Below are positions 36,801 to 51,800 of a DNA stretch of 64,000 nt, piece after piece (the stretch's first letter is position 1; each line of letters begins with the position of its first letter). The notes beneath the pieces were generated by a model. The model was not told where the DNA came from and ran no database searches. It was given only the letters and a program-made list of their open reading frames with translations. A program made the translations under genes and the position numbers. The stretch spans positions 8,420,129-8,484,128 of the forward strand of contig OU452228.1 of assembly GCA_911728455.2 (NCBI GenBank), given 5' to 3'. This DNA is from Marthasterias glacialis (Eukaryota; Echinodermata; Asteroidea; Forcipulatida; Asteriidae).

Positions 36801-39800
36801 AACTAATATAAACGTCAATTGAATAATTCATGAATTATTCACGAGTCTCCTCACCGGTATCGCACAGTCTCCCTGCAGTCCCTGGTAGGCACAGGCATTG
36901 GTAGCCATCGATGACGTCACGGCAGGTGGCGCCATTCGCACACGGATGGCCCAGGCATTCATTTATGTCCACCTCACAGTTGACCCCCTCGTATCCCGGC
37001 ACGCATGCGCATTGGTAACTCCCTGGAAGGTTGATACAACTGGAAATTGGCAATAAGATTTAAATTTTGATGACTGTAAGATTACGTACCCTTTTATTTA
37101 AGAGATGAAAATTTACCGTTTTATGTTTTATTTTTACTTTGATTTCTAAACAAATCTCTACATTGTTATGCCATAAAAAAAAACTATAATCTTACTTTCC
37201 TGAAAGAAACCTGTAAAGGCGGTGCTTAAACAAATTGAAAGTATAAAGCTGAAAACAAAGGGTAATAGTTGAATTGAGAATTTGCCTGCAAAGGCCATCT
37301 TGAATGCACTGCATTAATTTAATGTAATCATAACGAGGCTGGAAGGACTATGTTGAGTAAGATTCTGAACTGTCATCATTAATGGTACGTATATGTTAAC
37401 AGAGGCGTAGCCAAGGGGTTGACTGACTACAATTTGGGATCGATCGTTGTACCTTGCGCCATTCTGACAGGGTCTCTCGACGCACTCATCAACCTCCATC
37501 TCACACCTGGCTCCCTTGTATCCAGCTTGGCATTGACATCGAAACATTGAGGGCGTCTGTGTGCAGATTGCTCCATTTAAACATGGCTGACTGGCACAGT
37601 GGTCGGGAGGTGTCTCACACAAGAGCCCCGTAAACCCATCCACGCAGTCACACCCAAAACTTGCAATCTGCCGAATTGTGGGGGAGGCAGTTAAAATACT
37701 ACAGTTTTTCAAAGCTACATCTTGTCTGTGTTCGCGGAATTGTAAGGTAAAATTGCTTATGTTGACTCTCTTAAAAACGTGTACATTTTGATTGATTGCA
37801 TTTCCTTCAACGATAATACTACTATGTATGGTGGCTTTAAAGGGACGTCGTGCATTGCAATAAACGAATGACCGTCACAGGTAAGCCTGTGTTGATGATG
37901 CCTAAACTGTGTACCACAGTCATTATTTTACACATATATAAGTCATGCTTTGGGAAAACAGGTTACTGGGGTCATATTTGGTTATTTTACCTGGTCTTGA
38001 CACTTAGCCTCGTTCTGGCAGGGGTTGGATAAACACTCGTTGGTTTCTACGTCACAAAGGGCGCCTTCATACCCAGATGCGCACGCGCAGACAAACCCGT
38101 CCACTTTGAAGGGAAACAAAAATAGTGCATTGTAGTGTATTTCACCAGGTATTATGTAACACAACAAAACCCTGCAATTTGATTAAAAGTGAAAAATAGA
38201 ACCAGCAGAAAACCCTTCAACAGAAACAGCAGCGGCAGCAGCAAGCAACGGCAACAACTACTATAAAACAACAAACGACAGCAAAAACAGCAAAAACAAC
38301 AAACAAATACAACAACAAAACAGCTACAGCAACAGCAGCAAAAGAAACACTGAAACATCATTTACCCTGATCAGTGCATGTGGCGTGGAAGAAACAGGGT
38401 TGTGACACGCATTCATCTATCTCCTCCTCACACGTGTTACCAGCGAAGCCTGGTGCGCACTCACAGTGAAATGAGCCACCGTCTCTTACACACAGGCCGC
38501 CATTTTGGCATGGGGCAGATTCGCACGCATTGATGTCTGAAAGAAAATTCAATTTGGGGTAAACCATTACAGATGATGTAATATTAATAATGATTCGGTT
38601 TGAAGTGCTCATGATAAACGATGCCTTGCGTGTGTACGGAAAACAGAAACGGAAACATTTCGTCGAATTCGTTGGCCGCGTTTTAAAGAAAAACATAAGT
38701 GAACAGTTTGTGTTTTGTCGGATATTTTGTGGTCATTATTGCACTGGTGCAATTAAGCTCATTCAGCTAAGTTCTCTCCCTTTATTCCGAATAAAACGTT
38801 GTTGTGTTGAGCATGTCACGTGTTTAATTGTTTCTCGTGTCTTGTGAGCGAAAAGTGTCCTACCAGTTTCTAACTCAAGTCTCAAAGCGATGACGTCACA
38901 AACGGAAGTTTTACGGGATAGTAATGATAAAACCTGTATCGACTCAACGCCATTTGATTAAAACAAAATTAGAAATAAAATTCTCATGATAAACACTGTG
39001 CAGTGTAATTGAAACTAATCCATGAGTTTGAAAATTTGATCTCGTTTAATGAAAGTACCTCTGCATTGGGACTCTGATGTAGCGCCCTCAGCGGTTGTCA
39101 TTTGATTGTCTGGACACGGTAGGCAGTCCGTTTGATGCTGCTGTGGCTGATACATTCCCAGTGGGCAAAGCTTACACGGACTTACTCCGGTAACACTATA
39201 CTTCCCTGGGCTGCAAACAGCTGTAGGGTAAAATCATAATTATTTATGCGTTATAGTTTGCTGTGAAATGGTGGATCTTTTAAACTGCTCAAATTTTCTT
39301 TGTATTGAGGATAGAGTGTGTCATTTTAGAAGATTTCAAAAGTACTGCTGTCAAACATTAAATTTGTTCTCCCCAAGTTGTCAATCATAAGAGTCGAATA
39401 ATTGTTATTTAGACTTGCCTCGGCAGTTCTTTGATGATCTGGACCCTTTTGCGGACGTAGTTGTACCCTCTCTGCATTGTATGCAGGCTTGTTGTTTGAA
39501 GGCATGTTGGTAAAAGCCCATTGGACACGGTTTGCACGTTGATAACCCGGATGGGGAGAACGTACCGGGGTTACACTCAGCTGAAACAAGTGGAGAAATC
39601 GGTGATTTGTGAGTAAGCCAGCTTCAAGCTTCAATCTTAGCTGGTATCAACTTATTCTTTGCTCTCTGACTGTTCTATCATCTACCTACCCTTTCGTACC
39701 CTCGTTATTTCTTGGACCTCCAATCTCACCTCTAACCTTGACCATCACATTTAGAGTGGTCCATACTTGCTGATGTGACCCGTTTTGTGTTTTCCTTTTA

Positions 39801-42800
39801 TATGCTAAACCGAACAGTTATTCTAACGGGTTTCTTCAGACTTAGAGTGCGAGGAACTTTTGAAGATTTCTTGGTTTTATTACCACCCAGGAAAAAAAAT
39901 ACTGTAAATGAATAATTTTGTCACATACTCCGGCAGTCGGTGATATCCTTGGCTTGTGTCCCATTGGTCCAGGTACCGGATGGGCAAGCCTTGCAATGGT
40001 CCTGTCCTTCTTCATCTTGGTAGGTTCCCTCCTCGCACACTCGACATTCCTGGGCGGCTGTGTCCAAGTAAGAACCGATGGCACAGTTGACTGCAGGTTA
40101 GAGGTCAATAGAAATCAAACGTTAAATCCCAACTGATTAGAGGTGCCATAACGTCGCATTTTGCAACCCATTCTTGGATCCATTTGTGACGCACAAAATT
40201 GACTACAAAGGTACGGTAACGCTTACGGACAATTTGATGGAAACTCTGCATAACTGAGTTGTGTTATTCATATTTTGGAAACATAAAACATATAATTTTG
40301 TGCTCAACTGAACTTCGTGAGGTGGATATGAAAATGTGCATTGTGGGAAATCAATCTTGAAACTAAGATTTGAAGTAACATCATGATGCTGACGAAAATA
40401 GTTGTTTCTTAACCGTTTTCTTTGTGAAGACACAATCTAATGGTCGACTTTCTGTTGTCGTCGTTTGTCAGTGTCGTATAGCCATTGCCTATAGTGTCGT
40501 ACTTACTACATTCCGTGTCCAACAACATCGATCCTGTTCGACACAGCGGAACGGTTCGATTCGCCGAGAATGAGCCCTCAACGACAGGAAGTGTGTGATT
40601 TTCAACCGTGAGATGCAGTTGACCCGACTCTGCGAGCGTGGCGAAGTCTTCTTTGATTTCTTCAAGAGTCTGTGTGGCATTCTGAAGTTGAGCTTTGTGT
40701 TTCTCTTTGTCCTATAAAAACAACATGGGACAAAAAGGACTTCATACACGGGTTCGAATCCCATCTGTGTGAATGTTCACCGTCTGACCATGATTTTGTG
40801 CGTCCGTGTATATTTCCCCCACAATGCAGCCATTTTATTTCTAAAATAATGTAGGTTCGAATCCTACCCTTCCAATTCTAATAGCACACTTAGGACTTTC
40901 CGAATGTTCATTTTGCAGGTTTACCCTGTTGGTTTTCCCCTACAGCGATACATCTCACTTTGATTCTTCACTGGAGCTGATGGTTACTATCATTGCAAAG
41001 TCGTTTTTACTTTATCGATAAGCAATTTATACATTAATTACCGGTGATCGTATTTGTGTGGAGACAGTGAAATCTATAGTCACGGTATAGTTTAGCTCTG
41101 TGGTGCCGGGACTTCGTCGCCTTCTCCTTCGCCTGTCTTTATCTATCTCACCGCAGTACACTGTCACTTCATCAACCCTGGAAAGTCAATTTGAAATCAA
41201 ATGGAAATTCTTATCCAGACTTAAACATTAGTCTCAAAACATTGTCAATATAACAACTCAAAAAGGACATAGGTTCAGGGGTGACCTTTGCTGTGCTGAG
41301 ATCCAAATGAAATAATTAGGTTACTTACAAACATGAATTTTCTGCCATACAGCCGCCGGCTTTACCAAACATACTCTCCTTGAAATCTTCCACAAAAGCC
41401 ACTCGGATTGCTCGTTTTGTTTTTGTATTTGTGCAGTCTCCGGCGTAGTACTGGGTTTCCATACCCAGTCGAGCTCCATTCGGATCATATGATTCTTTTT
41501 AAAAAATGTGCAAAAAGAACGTATTATAAATTTGAAATGGATTGTGGTTCCGCAAAATACCTGTATTATTATTACATCGGCTATAGTGAGGTTTCCATTT
41601 TGGATGGAAAAATAGTCTGAACCTTTCATAAAACACGTGAGCAGTATGTGCACGAGTTCAACTCGTATCCCTGAAACTCGCAGAGTGAAGTTTTGGTTGT
41701 AATCGATCGTCTCGACGTTTCGACAACGGGGTCTTCAATTTTACAATGAGCGTGTTAGTACGACCCAGTGTTGTACCATGTGCATGCTATTTTATGTACC
41801 GTACATATTGTTACAATTATTAATAATTAGATGCATAAATGTTATCATAACACCCCGTACAAAGATTCTGCCTTTTTTGATTGGTTTAGAGCGCGTCACA
41901 TCGTATGTCTTTTTTTTTTTACTAAGAAGCCATGCGAACGCGACGCGCGCAACCAATGTACTATCCCATATCAACCAATGTGCTATTCCCATTGCAATCA
42001 ATGTACTATACCCATAGCACAAGCATGTTTTTTTTTTTATTTAACCTAGACGTCTAGGCACTATGTATGTACATGTATGTTATAAAACAAATATATGACT
42101 GCTATGCTATTGAGTGCTATGGTTAAAACTACGATTCCCGAGGTAGTCCCTGGGCCGTTCTTCTTTCCCGAGGCGAATACTACACAAATAAAACCTGACT
42201 AACTTGGTAAAATCATGATTAACAGTATAAAATCATTTGATGGATGATCTGCTTGCTAGTTTTTATCATTTTATTTCGTGCCAGTTTGAGGCAGTTTTTA
42301 CGGTCTTGTTATCAGAAGTGTTTAGCACTTCAAATTGACCTAACAATGGATGAGTAGTATTTTGTCTTTTCGACGTTTCGATGTTGTGGTCTTCAGCCTC
42401 TTGATTGCAGTTTATTTATGTAATGAACTATTGCCACTCGATCGTGGTTTCAACGTTTCAACTACTTGCCATAAAATCATGGTCTTCAGTTTTTTGAAAT
42501 TCCAGTCCCAATTTGGAACATACCTGAACAATCCGGCCACGGTATGGGGAACCCACTGGGGTTGGTGGTCCATCTTCCTTGACCACATATGTACCAAGGG
42601 GCCGGCTTCTCGGCAAACTCAAAGTCCTGGTTGCAGTAGACACGACAGAACGATCCGAATAACCACTGGTCACACGCCCTCGCCCCATTCCGTGGGTCCG
42701 GGTGATTTGGGCACTGTGTAGCTGTAATGTAACAAATCAAGTCATCATCAATCAAAGAAAACACATATTGCAGAATCAAAGAATAATGTTCCTTAGGAAT

Positions 42801-45800
42801 ATGACCAAATAAGCTGTGTGTTTTTCTTTAATTTTATACTTAGGTATATTTTAAAGAATAACAAGCCATTTTACTATGGGCATTACAAGTAAATGCGTAT
42901 GTTTGTTGTTACTGTTGCTGATGTTTATTGTTTTGTTTTTTTGTGTTATATTGAGGGGGATGTTGCTGATGGTTGTCTTGGTTGCCTAGAACTTACGACC
43001 AATACGAATTCTGAATTGGCATTCGGTCGTCAATCCGGCAGCATCTGTTGCTGTATACGTCACGATATGTGCTCCCCAAGTTAGCTCCACGCCCGGCTCA
43101 TGTGACTAAAACGAAAAAATGGCGAACGATAATCATCTGCATACAGCTATAATATATACTCGCTAGATTCCAAGGTTTGTCAGATTGATCATTCCAAGCT
43201 GGCTGATAATTTCATTCTGGTTACAAACAAGATAAAAACATTGAAGGACTCGGGGGAACGACCATTTTACAATCCCATCGCGATCCCTGTTAATATGTAA
43301 GCAGCATACAGGAGCTTCTCCGGCGCTCCATCTCATTTTCGTTTCAGGAAGAACTTCAAAGTTTATAACTTACCATTTCACTCAATGGGTTTCTTCTTGT
43401 TTGCGCTATGTGTACTCTGGCAAAGGCGCTTTATAAAATCCCCTGTTTTAGTTCTTATAAAATGTTGCAATTGGAAAAAAAAAGTTGTTATATGAATATC
43501 TTCAGTGCAAACTAAACAATTTATTATCAGCATTGTCTCACCTTAGTAATAGTGAGGTCCTCTTTAGAGTTGTCAGCAAACAGAGGCTCCTGCCAGGAGA
43601 CGGCTTTCACCTTTTTAGCCGAAACAATGTTTGTGTCTTCGTCTGGGCAGTTTTCAACCGTGGGTGGTTGTGTATCTGCATGGAAAACAGTTCAGAGTGA
43701 AGTCAGTGCTATTGTGTATAGGGAGCAAGGCACGGACAAGCGAGCCAGGTGCCCTTGCTCGAATTCACAGCGGCTACGGACTCGCCCTATGGCTTATAAA
43801 ACTACTGTATTTGCCTATAATCATTGGCGCTGAAGTCAACGTTAGCAGCTAAAGCCAAGATCGTTCAATTCAGACAAGGCCTTTAGTTGGAATGAAAGGT
43901 GGCAGAGAAACAGTCACCCCCCGCAACTTACAACGACTGTCTCTTGCTCAGGCGTTTTTTTCTTCACGGATTTCTTCAATATTGGGTAGTACAATTACTG
44001 TATAATATCTATTCGAAACACTTGAAAACCATTACTGCTTCTCTTCACCTAGGTATTCGTGGTGATGAGCTTCAATTATTGCAACAGATGCTGCATGCGT
44101 CCTGTGGAGCCGAGATAGTTTAAGAAATGAAATAACAACTGTCCTAATGATGGGGTTTCTTTGAATCATACTTCACAGCGGCCGTTCATAAGGAAATCAA
44201 AGTGTGGTGAAGAGGTTTCCAACTAGTTGTTTTTAAACACGGTGAGGCCTGGTCCGAGACGAAGTGGAGGTAAAATTATCGAGAACAACTGAATGGAAGA
44301 CTAGAAATCTCAGCAGTCGCCTCGACACTGAACAAGATATCCAACATAGAAAGGCACAAGCTTGGGCAGCTTAAACATGGCCACGTGATCTCCTCTCGAC
44401 CAATCAGAATAGATCAACTGTCCTATGTATTATTGTCCGTTATTGCTGTCGTTGTTAATGCTTGTTGATCAAATTGTTTCATTTGTAATAGCGAGAAGAA
44501 GAGAAACCACATCAAACACATGGGGGCTGTTTTCAGGAATCGATGAATCGATTGTCACCGATGTTTCTTTTCGCAAACTTACCTTGAATAACCACCTTAA
44601 AGTAACACTCCGAACTCAAGCCAGCCGTGTCCGTCACAGTATACGTTACAATGACATATCCGATCTCAAATCTGTGAGGTGGTTTGAGCCCAGCTGGCTG
44701 AACGTTGACGGTGAGGGCGCCTGTACCGTCCAAGTTATCGCTTATGAGCGGCATGACCCACGTGACCTCAGCCGACGCGAGTCCGGGTTCGGCTTCCTTG
44801 ACAATTGACTTTGGACAGGTTATTTCAGGAGGGATGGCATCTGGAAAATGAATTGAAAATGAGCAAGATTAATGGCCACCTAAAAGTTTGCCAGTGCAAG
44901 ATTACATCAGTAGAAGTGATCTAGACAATTAAAAAAAGTATTCATGATGGTGATACGGTGTGTTTTATTATCAAATTAATCAGTTGATTTTGAAGCATTA
45001 ATTGGTTTTGCTTTCCTGGATGTGCAGTTTGAACAAGGTGATCGGCCAGTTTGAAGGGGAAAAACCTTTGCGGGTACGTCTCATGTTCCAGGTAACTCTG
45101 ATCTGAGCTGAATTGACCCCAGCTCCGATAAAAGGACCATTGTGGACACAGAAGATTAATGTGAAACTAATTGCAGTTTATACAAAAGGGATTGTATAAA
45201 ATCCCTTCAACCTTACAGATAGTATATGGATGCATGTGTAGTCACACTGACGGGCAGGACCCGATGTTCATTTCCTTACCGACACACGTGACCTGTTCGT
45301 CTGAAGACCAGTTACCGTAGGGCTGGCACTGTTTATACGCAGGCCCCTGAAGTGTAAATCCATCATCGCAGTTAAATGCACAGGACAAGGGCACCTTTTG
45401 CCGTTTGGTGCCACACTTTGACGGTACAATGCTACCATCACGTAAGGGAGGCAAAATGGGGCACGTGATAGCTGAAGAAAAGCAAAACAGATATGAAAAG
45501 TTTTAAAAACTTACACTTTTTTTAGCCACTGTTCAAAGTCTCGAATGGAGTCTGATCCTTTGTTAATAACAATACAAACATTAGCAGCAATGCTATACGA
45601 TACTTACAAGTACAATAATACAGTCTTACCTTTGCATGAAAAGGGTTCCCCAGACCACTCTCCCGACTCCGTGCATTCACGTTCTCTACTCCCAACTGGA
45701 TTGAAGCCAACTGCACACGTAAAGCTATAAACGCACATGCATCAAACCAAAACTACATTAATAATAGGCTGTTAATAATAACTCTTGTTTCTTTCTACGT

Positions 45801-48800
45801 TTGTACAGAGCTTCAGGGAGCCATGAGATAACATAGCTCACCAAGTCGACTTATTCAGTTCGACACTCTCCACTCCAAAGTAATTAATGTAAAAATACTC
45901 ACACTCACAGTTTAACAAAATAATTGCGTTGTCAACACCATGATGTTTTCCTTTTTTTTTCTTTTTCTTCTTCTTCCTTTTTTTAACCTATCAGAGGGCA
46001 TTTCAATGACTCGATTGTAATTTCAGTTTACTTCAGCTTGATTTCACAAAGCACTAAGATTCATCTAAATATGAGTTCCTGTTAATCATAGTGTTTTGTT
46101 TTGTGATATCACACTTTGTTTTGTGATATGAAACTTTGGATATATAAGCTGTGTGAAATGTTGTCAAGCTCACAAGTTCTCGCCAGCAGTGCTGCAGGAC
46201 ATAGGGCTCTTTGACCGGGCAAACAATTTCCATTATTTTGGTCTCAGCAGAAGGTTGTAGAAATAAATGTGGCTAACAAAAGAAAACAGTTGCATGAAAA
46301 CTCTGGTAACTCTGTTTCCATTCCCGTGCGGGATTTAATTTCCCTGCATGAGCTTTTTAATGGCTGAGAAGCTTTTCTTACTCAGTTTTCTTGAAACACG
46401 AGTGAAACACAAGAGCCACGGTATTTGACCAATACAAGTCATCTGGCAAAGGGAAAAATGGGCCTGATATTTAATCATGATTTTTTTCAAAAATGAAAGT
46501 TTTTCAAACGAAATCCTTGAATTTTGAACTTAAATTGCATATAACCTTTTGGCCGGGCATACTGTTCTCACCTCCTTATAGTGTCGGGCATACGACAAAA
46601 CAAAATGTTTAATTCTGGTTGGAAATACCCGAGTCGTAACCCTAACATTGTACTATCGGTTTTTAACAGTTGACCCATTTCCGGGTCGGCATGACCCATT
46701 TCCGGGTCAGCATGACCCATTTCCGGGTCAGCATGACCCATTTCCGGGTCGGCATGACCCATTTCCGGGTCGGCATGACCATTTCCGGGTCAGCATGACC
46801 CATTTTCGGGTCAGCACGACCCATTTGCGGGTCAGCATGACTCGGTAGACATGACTTAGAATCTGAGTCAGAAACACATTATGACATGCGGCTTATACCG
46901 ACCCCACTAATAATGGCTCTGACCCTCCTTGGACCGGGATCTGGGCAATAGTGCCCCACAGTGAATGACCGTCCATGCACTAGAGACTAACCTGCAAGTA
47001 GTTCCGTATATACGTCTACCACCAGCCTCCTGTCCCGTACAATCCATTCCACCGTTAGTTGGTGTTGATATGTCGACACATTTCACCTCTGGATTCGGTT
47101 ATATTTCGGGGAAATCAACAAAAAGTGGAGGTTTATTATCATTAAATCAAGTCTAAATTATTTATTTGTTATTTGAGTGTTGTTCAGTTTACATATTTAC
47201 TGATACAAAAAAGGGAACGACTACATGTACTGTCATATTGCTGTTGTTTATAGTTTGTTTATTTTATTAATTTTTTTAATCTGATATTCAAGTGACAAAT
47301 ATAATACCCCGCTTGAATCGATTTTTGAGTTTGCATTTATTTGCTTCACCCACAAAAAGATTTTTCCCATCCTGATGTGCCAGAATTATTCGATACTTTT
47401 TCAATTTAACGTAAGGAACAAGCAACTGTGGCTTATTTAATATATGCGCAAATCTCGGAGAACAATTATGATATGGATGTGAAAGATGTGTTGTTGTTTA
47501 CTGCACAACAAAAGAATGTCCACACGGTATATGTAACAAAAACATTTTGTGTGTGGGTGTGTGTGGGCATGAGTTTGTATACACATTCAAACTGGGAACC
47601 TGTATACCAAAAGGGAACAATCGAGTCCCCGGTTCGCCAAGCGTCCCCAGTTGCCAAACATGTACAAAACATACGGGAGGTGTTGCAAAAAAGTTAGAGT
47701 ACAAACAAAAGAGGAACATTAGGGTGTCCCCGGTTGTAGGTGAATACACACTTGTGTGAAGGTGTGTTGACTACCTTGACTAGTTTGTAAACTCCAGTTG
47801 GAAATCAAGTTGGAAACCCAGCCTAACCGAGCAAACATCTCGGTCCGGTTGTAGTACACTAACGTGTATACACGCTCAAAACCGCGCTCGGTAAGACTGC
47901 TACCACATAGCAGCCTAAAAGTTTCAATGTGGCGTTTAGAACTGTGAACTAACTTTGACACTGTGCTGTGGTTCCTGACCAATAGGTGTTGGCCTGACAT
48001 TGACGCCTGGCTGAGGTAGGGTCTACCAGCTCGTAGCCGATGTTGCACTCAAACGAGCACACTGATTGGTACGTGTTGTTACAGCTACTCGGTATAGTCT
48101 GACCGTTGAGTGGTGATCTCAAACGTGGACACCTTTTCACTGTTGAATAGAAAAATGTTTGAAAGAAATAAAATTACAAAGTCCATTTTTAGCAGAAACT
48201 TGATGGAAGTGGGGAAAATGCGTAGTTTGTTTTTCAATAATCGAAAATGAATATGGAATAAGTCTGATTTTACTTAAATTGGTTTAATTTTTTTTTCATT
48301 CACTTTAGTTTCAGCTGTTCTTGTTTCCATTATTCTTTTAAAAGTCATCTGATATATAATCATGTTTTTCTCAAAAAATGAAATTTTTGAAACGAATTCC
48401 TGCCATTAGAGTGAGAGAGAAATATAAGGCGGTAAACATTTTTATTAAACATTACAGGCAGTAAACCAGATGTTTGACTTTGTAAAAGTTTACACTATTT
48501 AACCTTATCAATCTAATACCTTTGCATTTTTGACCAGTCAACGGATTACCCTTGTATCCTTCTACGCACTCGCACGCCGCAAGAGACGTACTGCCTGTTG
48601 TCATCGTTGTTGAATTAGATGGACAAGGGATACATTCTTTGGCGTGTGAGTAGGTCAGCTTGTACGTACCCCTCGGACACACTTTGGAAAGAAGGGAAAA
48701 AACACAAGTAATGTTAAGCGTTTATACAAGTGATACAGTGCTGCATAATTGATCCAGATTCCGAGTCCCAGGGGTTCCTGACCCATTTCTGGGTCAGTAT

Positions 48801-51800
48801 GACCCAGAATCCGTATCAAGATGACCCAGTAATGGGTCAAACTGAAGTACAGTGCGAGTAAAAAAAAAAATCCCATTTTTTTAAAACCTGTTTCCGGGTC
48901 AGCCTGACCCGGATTGGGTGAGTCCCCCTGGGACCCGGGATCCGGGTCATTCTGACCCAGGAGTTTTTAGAGTGTGTGACATGACATGACATGACATGAC
49001 ATTTGGCATGCACCGTACCTTTTCACGTGTTATGTTGAATGCGTCAACCATGTTTCGTTTCAGATAAACTAAATAGCATGGAGACCATGAACATGTGCAG
49101 GTATATTCGACAGTACAGAGATATTGACTTTGATTGCTGATAAGTTTTTTTGCTCTAGTCTTTAACAGTGCAGCAATCGAGCAGGAATATTTTAGGCAAA
49201 GTCAGTACACCAAAAAGGTTTTCAAAAGTATAAAGTTTAAATAATGTAACATTAAATATGTCACTGTTTTGTTTTGTTTGGGTGGGTTTGTTTTTATCTC
49301 TTTTCCCGTGTGCTTTCCCGTATGCGACACCGGGGAGGGACGTTGCAAAACCCTCCATGACCAAAGTCAAAGGACTACACTAACAATTTGTCCTCCGAGC
49401 CTCGATTTGGTTACATCAAGTTATTAAATAGAAGAACGTTGGAATGGCACATCTTTTTTATAATGACAATATTTATTGTTATTGTTATTATTTTTGTATT
49501 CATTTATTATTGTTATTGTTATTTTAATTTTACTTTTACCCTTCCCGGGATGGGCTGTGCTCTAAAAAACATTAACTTAAAAATAAAATTGAAAAAACAA
49601 TAATTATAACAGCATCTCAACAAACTGGAACAAGTATTCCTGTTTGAATAAACTCATGTCTGCCAATTTCGCGGTCATGACAGATTTCAACTTACAAGAA
49701 CAATGGTTAAACTCTTTTAATCTCATTTGGCGGGATGTTGATTCGCTTGAAGTCCTTCCGGGCACTTCATCCGAAGAGGGATTCACTGCGGGGAATTCCC
49801 TCCTACTGCCCCATGCTGATTGCTTCCACCGCCGCGGCCGGCTCCGGGAAGCTGCCAAGTGGCCCTGACCGCAAGGTGAAACCGTACGTGCTCGCCACCC
49901 ACCCACGAGACCAAAACCAATCACAAGGTGTATTAAGCGCCTCTTGCACAAGCCGGTGAAAGTTAAACAGGAAATGTTATCTTGGCTATGGCAGTTATCT
50001 TGAAGATTTGCCAACTTCGTTAAAAGCTACGACTGTTTTATTTTGGAGGTCGTCCAAAGATAAATAGGGTAGAGTGCAGTGTTAAGTTTCTGCTTCATCT
50101 CTTCAAGTTTCAATTTCTAAATTCAATTTTTCAAAATCGTCATAGCTTTAGTCGTCAACCTCCTCCCCCCGTTTTATAGTATTTTTGTATCACTGTGAAA
50201 GTGCTTTAAATTAGCATCAGGGTAAACAGTGAAGGCTAAAGCTATCCGTGTGGGTTTGAAACCCACATGCCGTACGTGGATTTTAAATCATTTTACATGA
50301 GAAAGTTAACTTGGTTTCATTAAAGTTTCCGGGATTGAAGGTAAACATTATGTGAAGTTGAAGGGCGAAGTAGTAGTAGTAGTAGTAGTAAAGGTGAGAA
50401 AGTACATGCGCAGTATTAGCCACCCCCCCCCCCCCCCAACCTCGGATTTGGTTTAATAGCTAAAAAGCTTCCGAAATACTGATCAACTTGGACAACATAC
50501 GAAATAACATTGAAAAGAAGAAAAGGGACATCCCAGGTAGCAATACACTAGTTTCAACTAGCATGTTCAGACTGTCTTCAGGGGAACTTTTTCCCATTGC
50601 ATAGTCACTTTGGGTTTTTAGTGTTTACTCGGGTCTCGGTTATAATATATGAATAAAATGCTCATGTTAAAAAAATTAAACTTGGAAACTGTTTTAAGTG
50701 TTAAGTTAATGTTTAAAGAACAAACCCAGTGAATGTTTATTTTACGCTCACCTGTACACGATTGTACGCCATTCAGTCCAAAATGGCCCGGTCCGCATAC
50801 GCAGTCATGGATCCCCCCTACGAGAGAGCATGTGCATCTGGCGTTTTCGTGGCAGCATCCGTGGTCTGCGCGAGCCCGCTGGTCGCATCGGCTGTTGCAA
50901 AGGTCCTGATCCACCAACTCGTCAAACTGGTTCTCTTTGGGATCTGTGCAAAACCATACAACATTTAAAAAATAAAAGAAAGACAAAAAAACAACAACCA
51001 GTCGAAGAAATCATCAAAAAAATTATTTGGTATCCCAATCAAAATGATGAGGTCAGAATGACAACAAAATTTGAATCAGTTGTTCTCGACATTGTGTGGT
51101 AAAGTGTTTTAGATTTTTATTTTCCTTTCACCCCCCCCCCTCCCCCCCCCCCCCCCCCCCGTCTATGAAGTGCCTTCAAATAATTGTATCTTCTATCCAG
51201 TCCATACAATCTACATCCTTTCAGACTTAGAAAGTGACTGTGTAGGTATAGGTTTATTACAGTTTTCTATCATGTCATCAATAGAAAGTCATATTGAGTG
51301 GGGGGAAATGGCGTGCAAGTTACCTCCACGAATTCGGAGAGCAAGTGTCTTGAAGTCGTCAAAGGTGTTAAAGGCGAGGAAATGGTCACTAGTGCTGGCC
51401 ATTTGCTGGAGATGTGCCCGGTCGATAAGTCCCACTCCAATGGTGTAAATCTCTACGCCTTCCTTTCGGAGTTTCTTTATTTCAGTGTCTGGCGATCCGC
51501 CGGTATTGGAAACGCCATCACTCAGCAGAATCAACACCTGTGTGGGTTCAGAGATGGCTTATCTCGAGTGACTGACCCAATGCGTATCATTAATAGCGGT
51601 GGCAAGACTGAGAAGGGGAGGGGACGGGTTCTATGTGTTTGCTACCCAAAATGTCCACCTAACATGACCATGACCCCCTCCACCCTCTACTCCCACCCCA
51701 CCTCAAGCATTTCGGGGGAGAATGGACTCCCCCCTCTCCTCCCTCTCCCCCGCCCCCCCCCCCCCACACACACACATTCTTTTTAACACCCAGTTGTTGG

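Noticed and set aside
40735-40880. Two tRNA B-box-like motifs (GGGTTCGAATCCCATC and AGGTTCGAATCCTACC)
   Set aside because: No A box or cloverleaf could be completed; they look like SINE remnants in a G3 intron.
46568-46848. Open frames with seven-residue repeats on both strands
   Set aside because: They come from the 21-bp palindromic array; frames are open on both strands, as expected for a simple repeat.
49604-50014. A 136-codon open frame in a G3 intron
   Set aside because: No recognisable domain or Cys spacing, no matching paralogue and no clear splice sites. Both strands are partly open, so it is likely chance or an old repeat.
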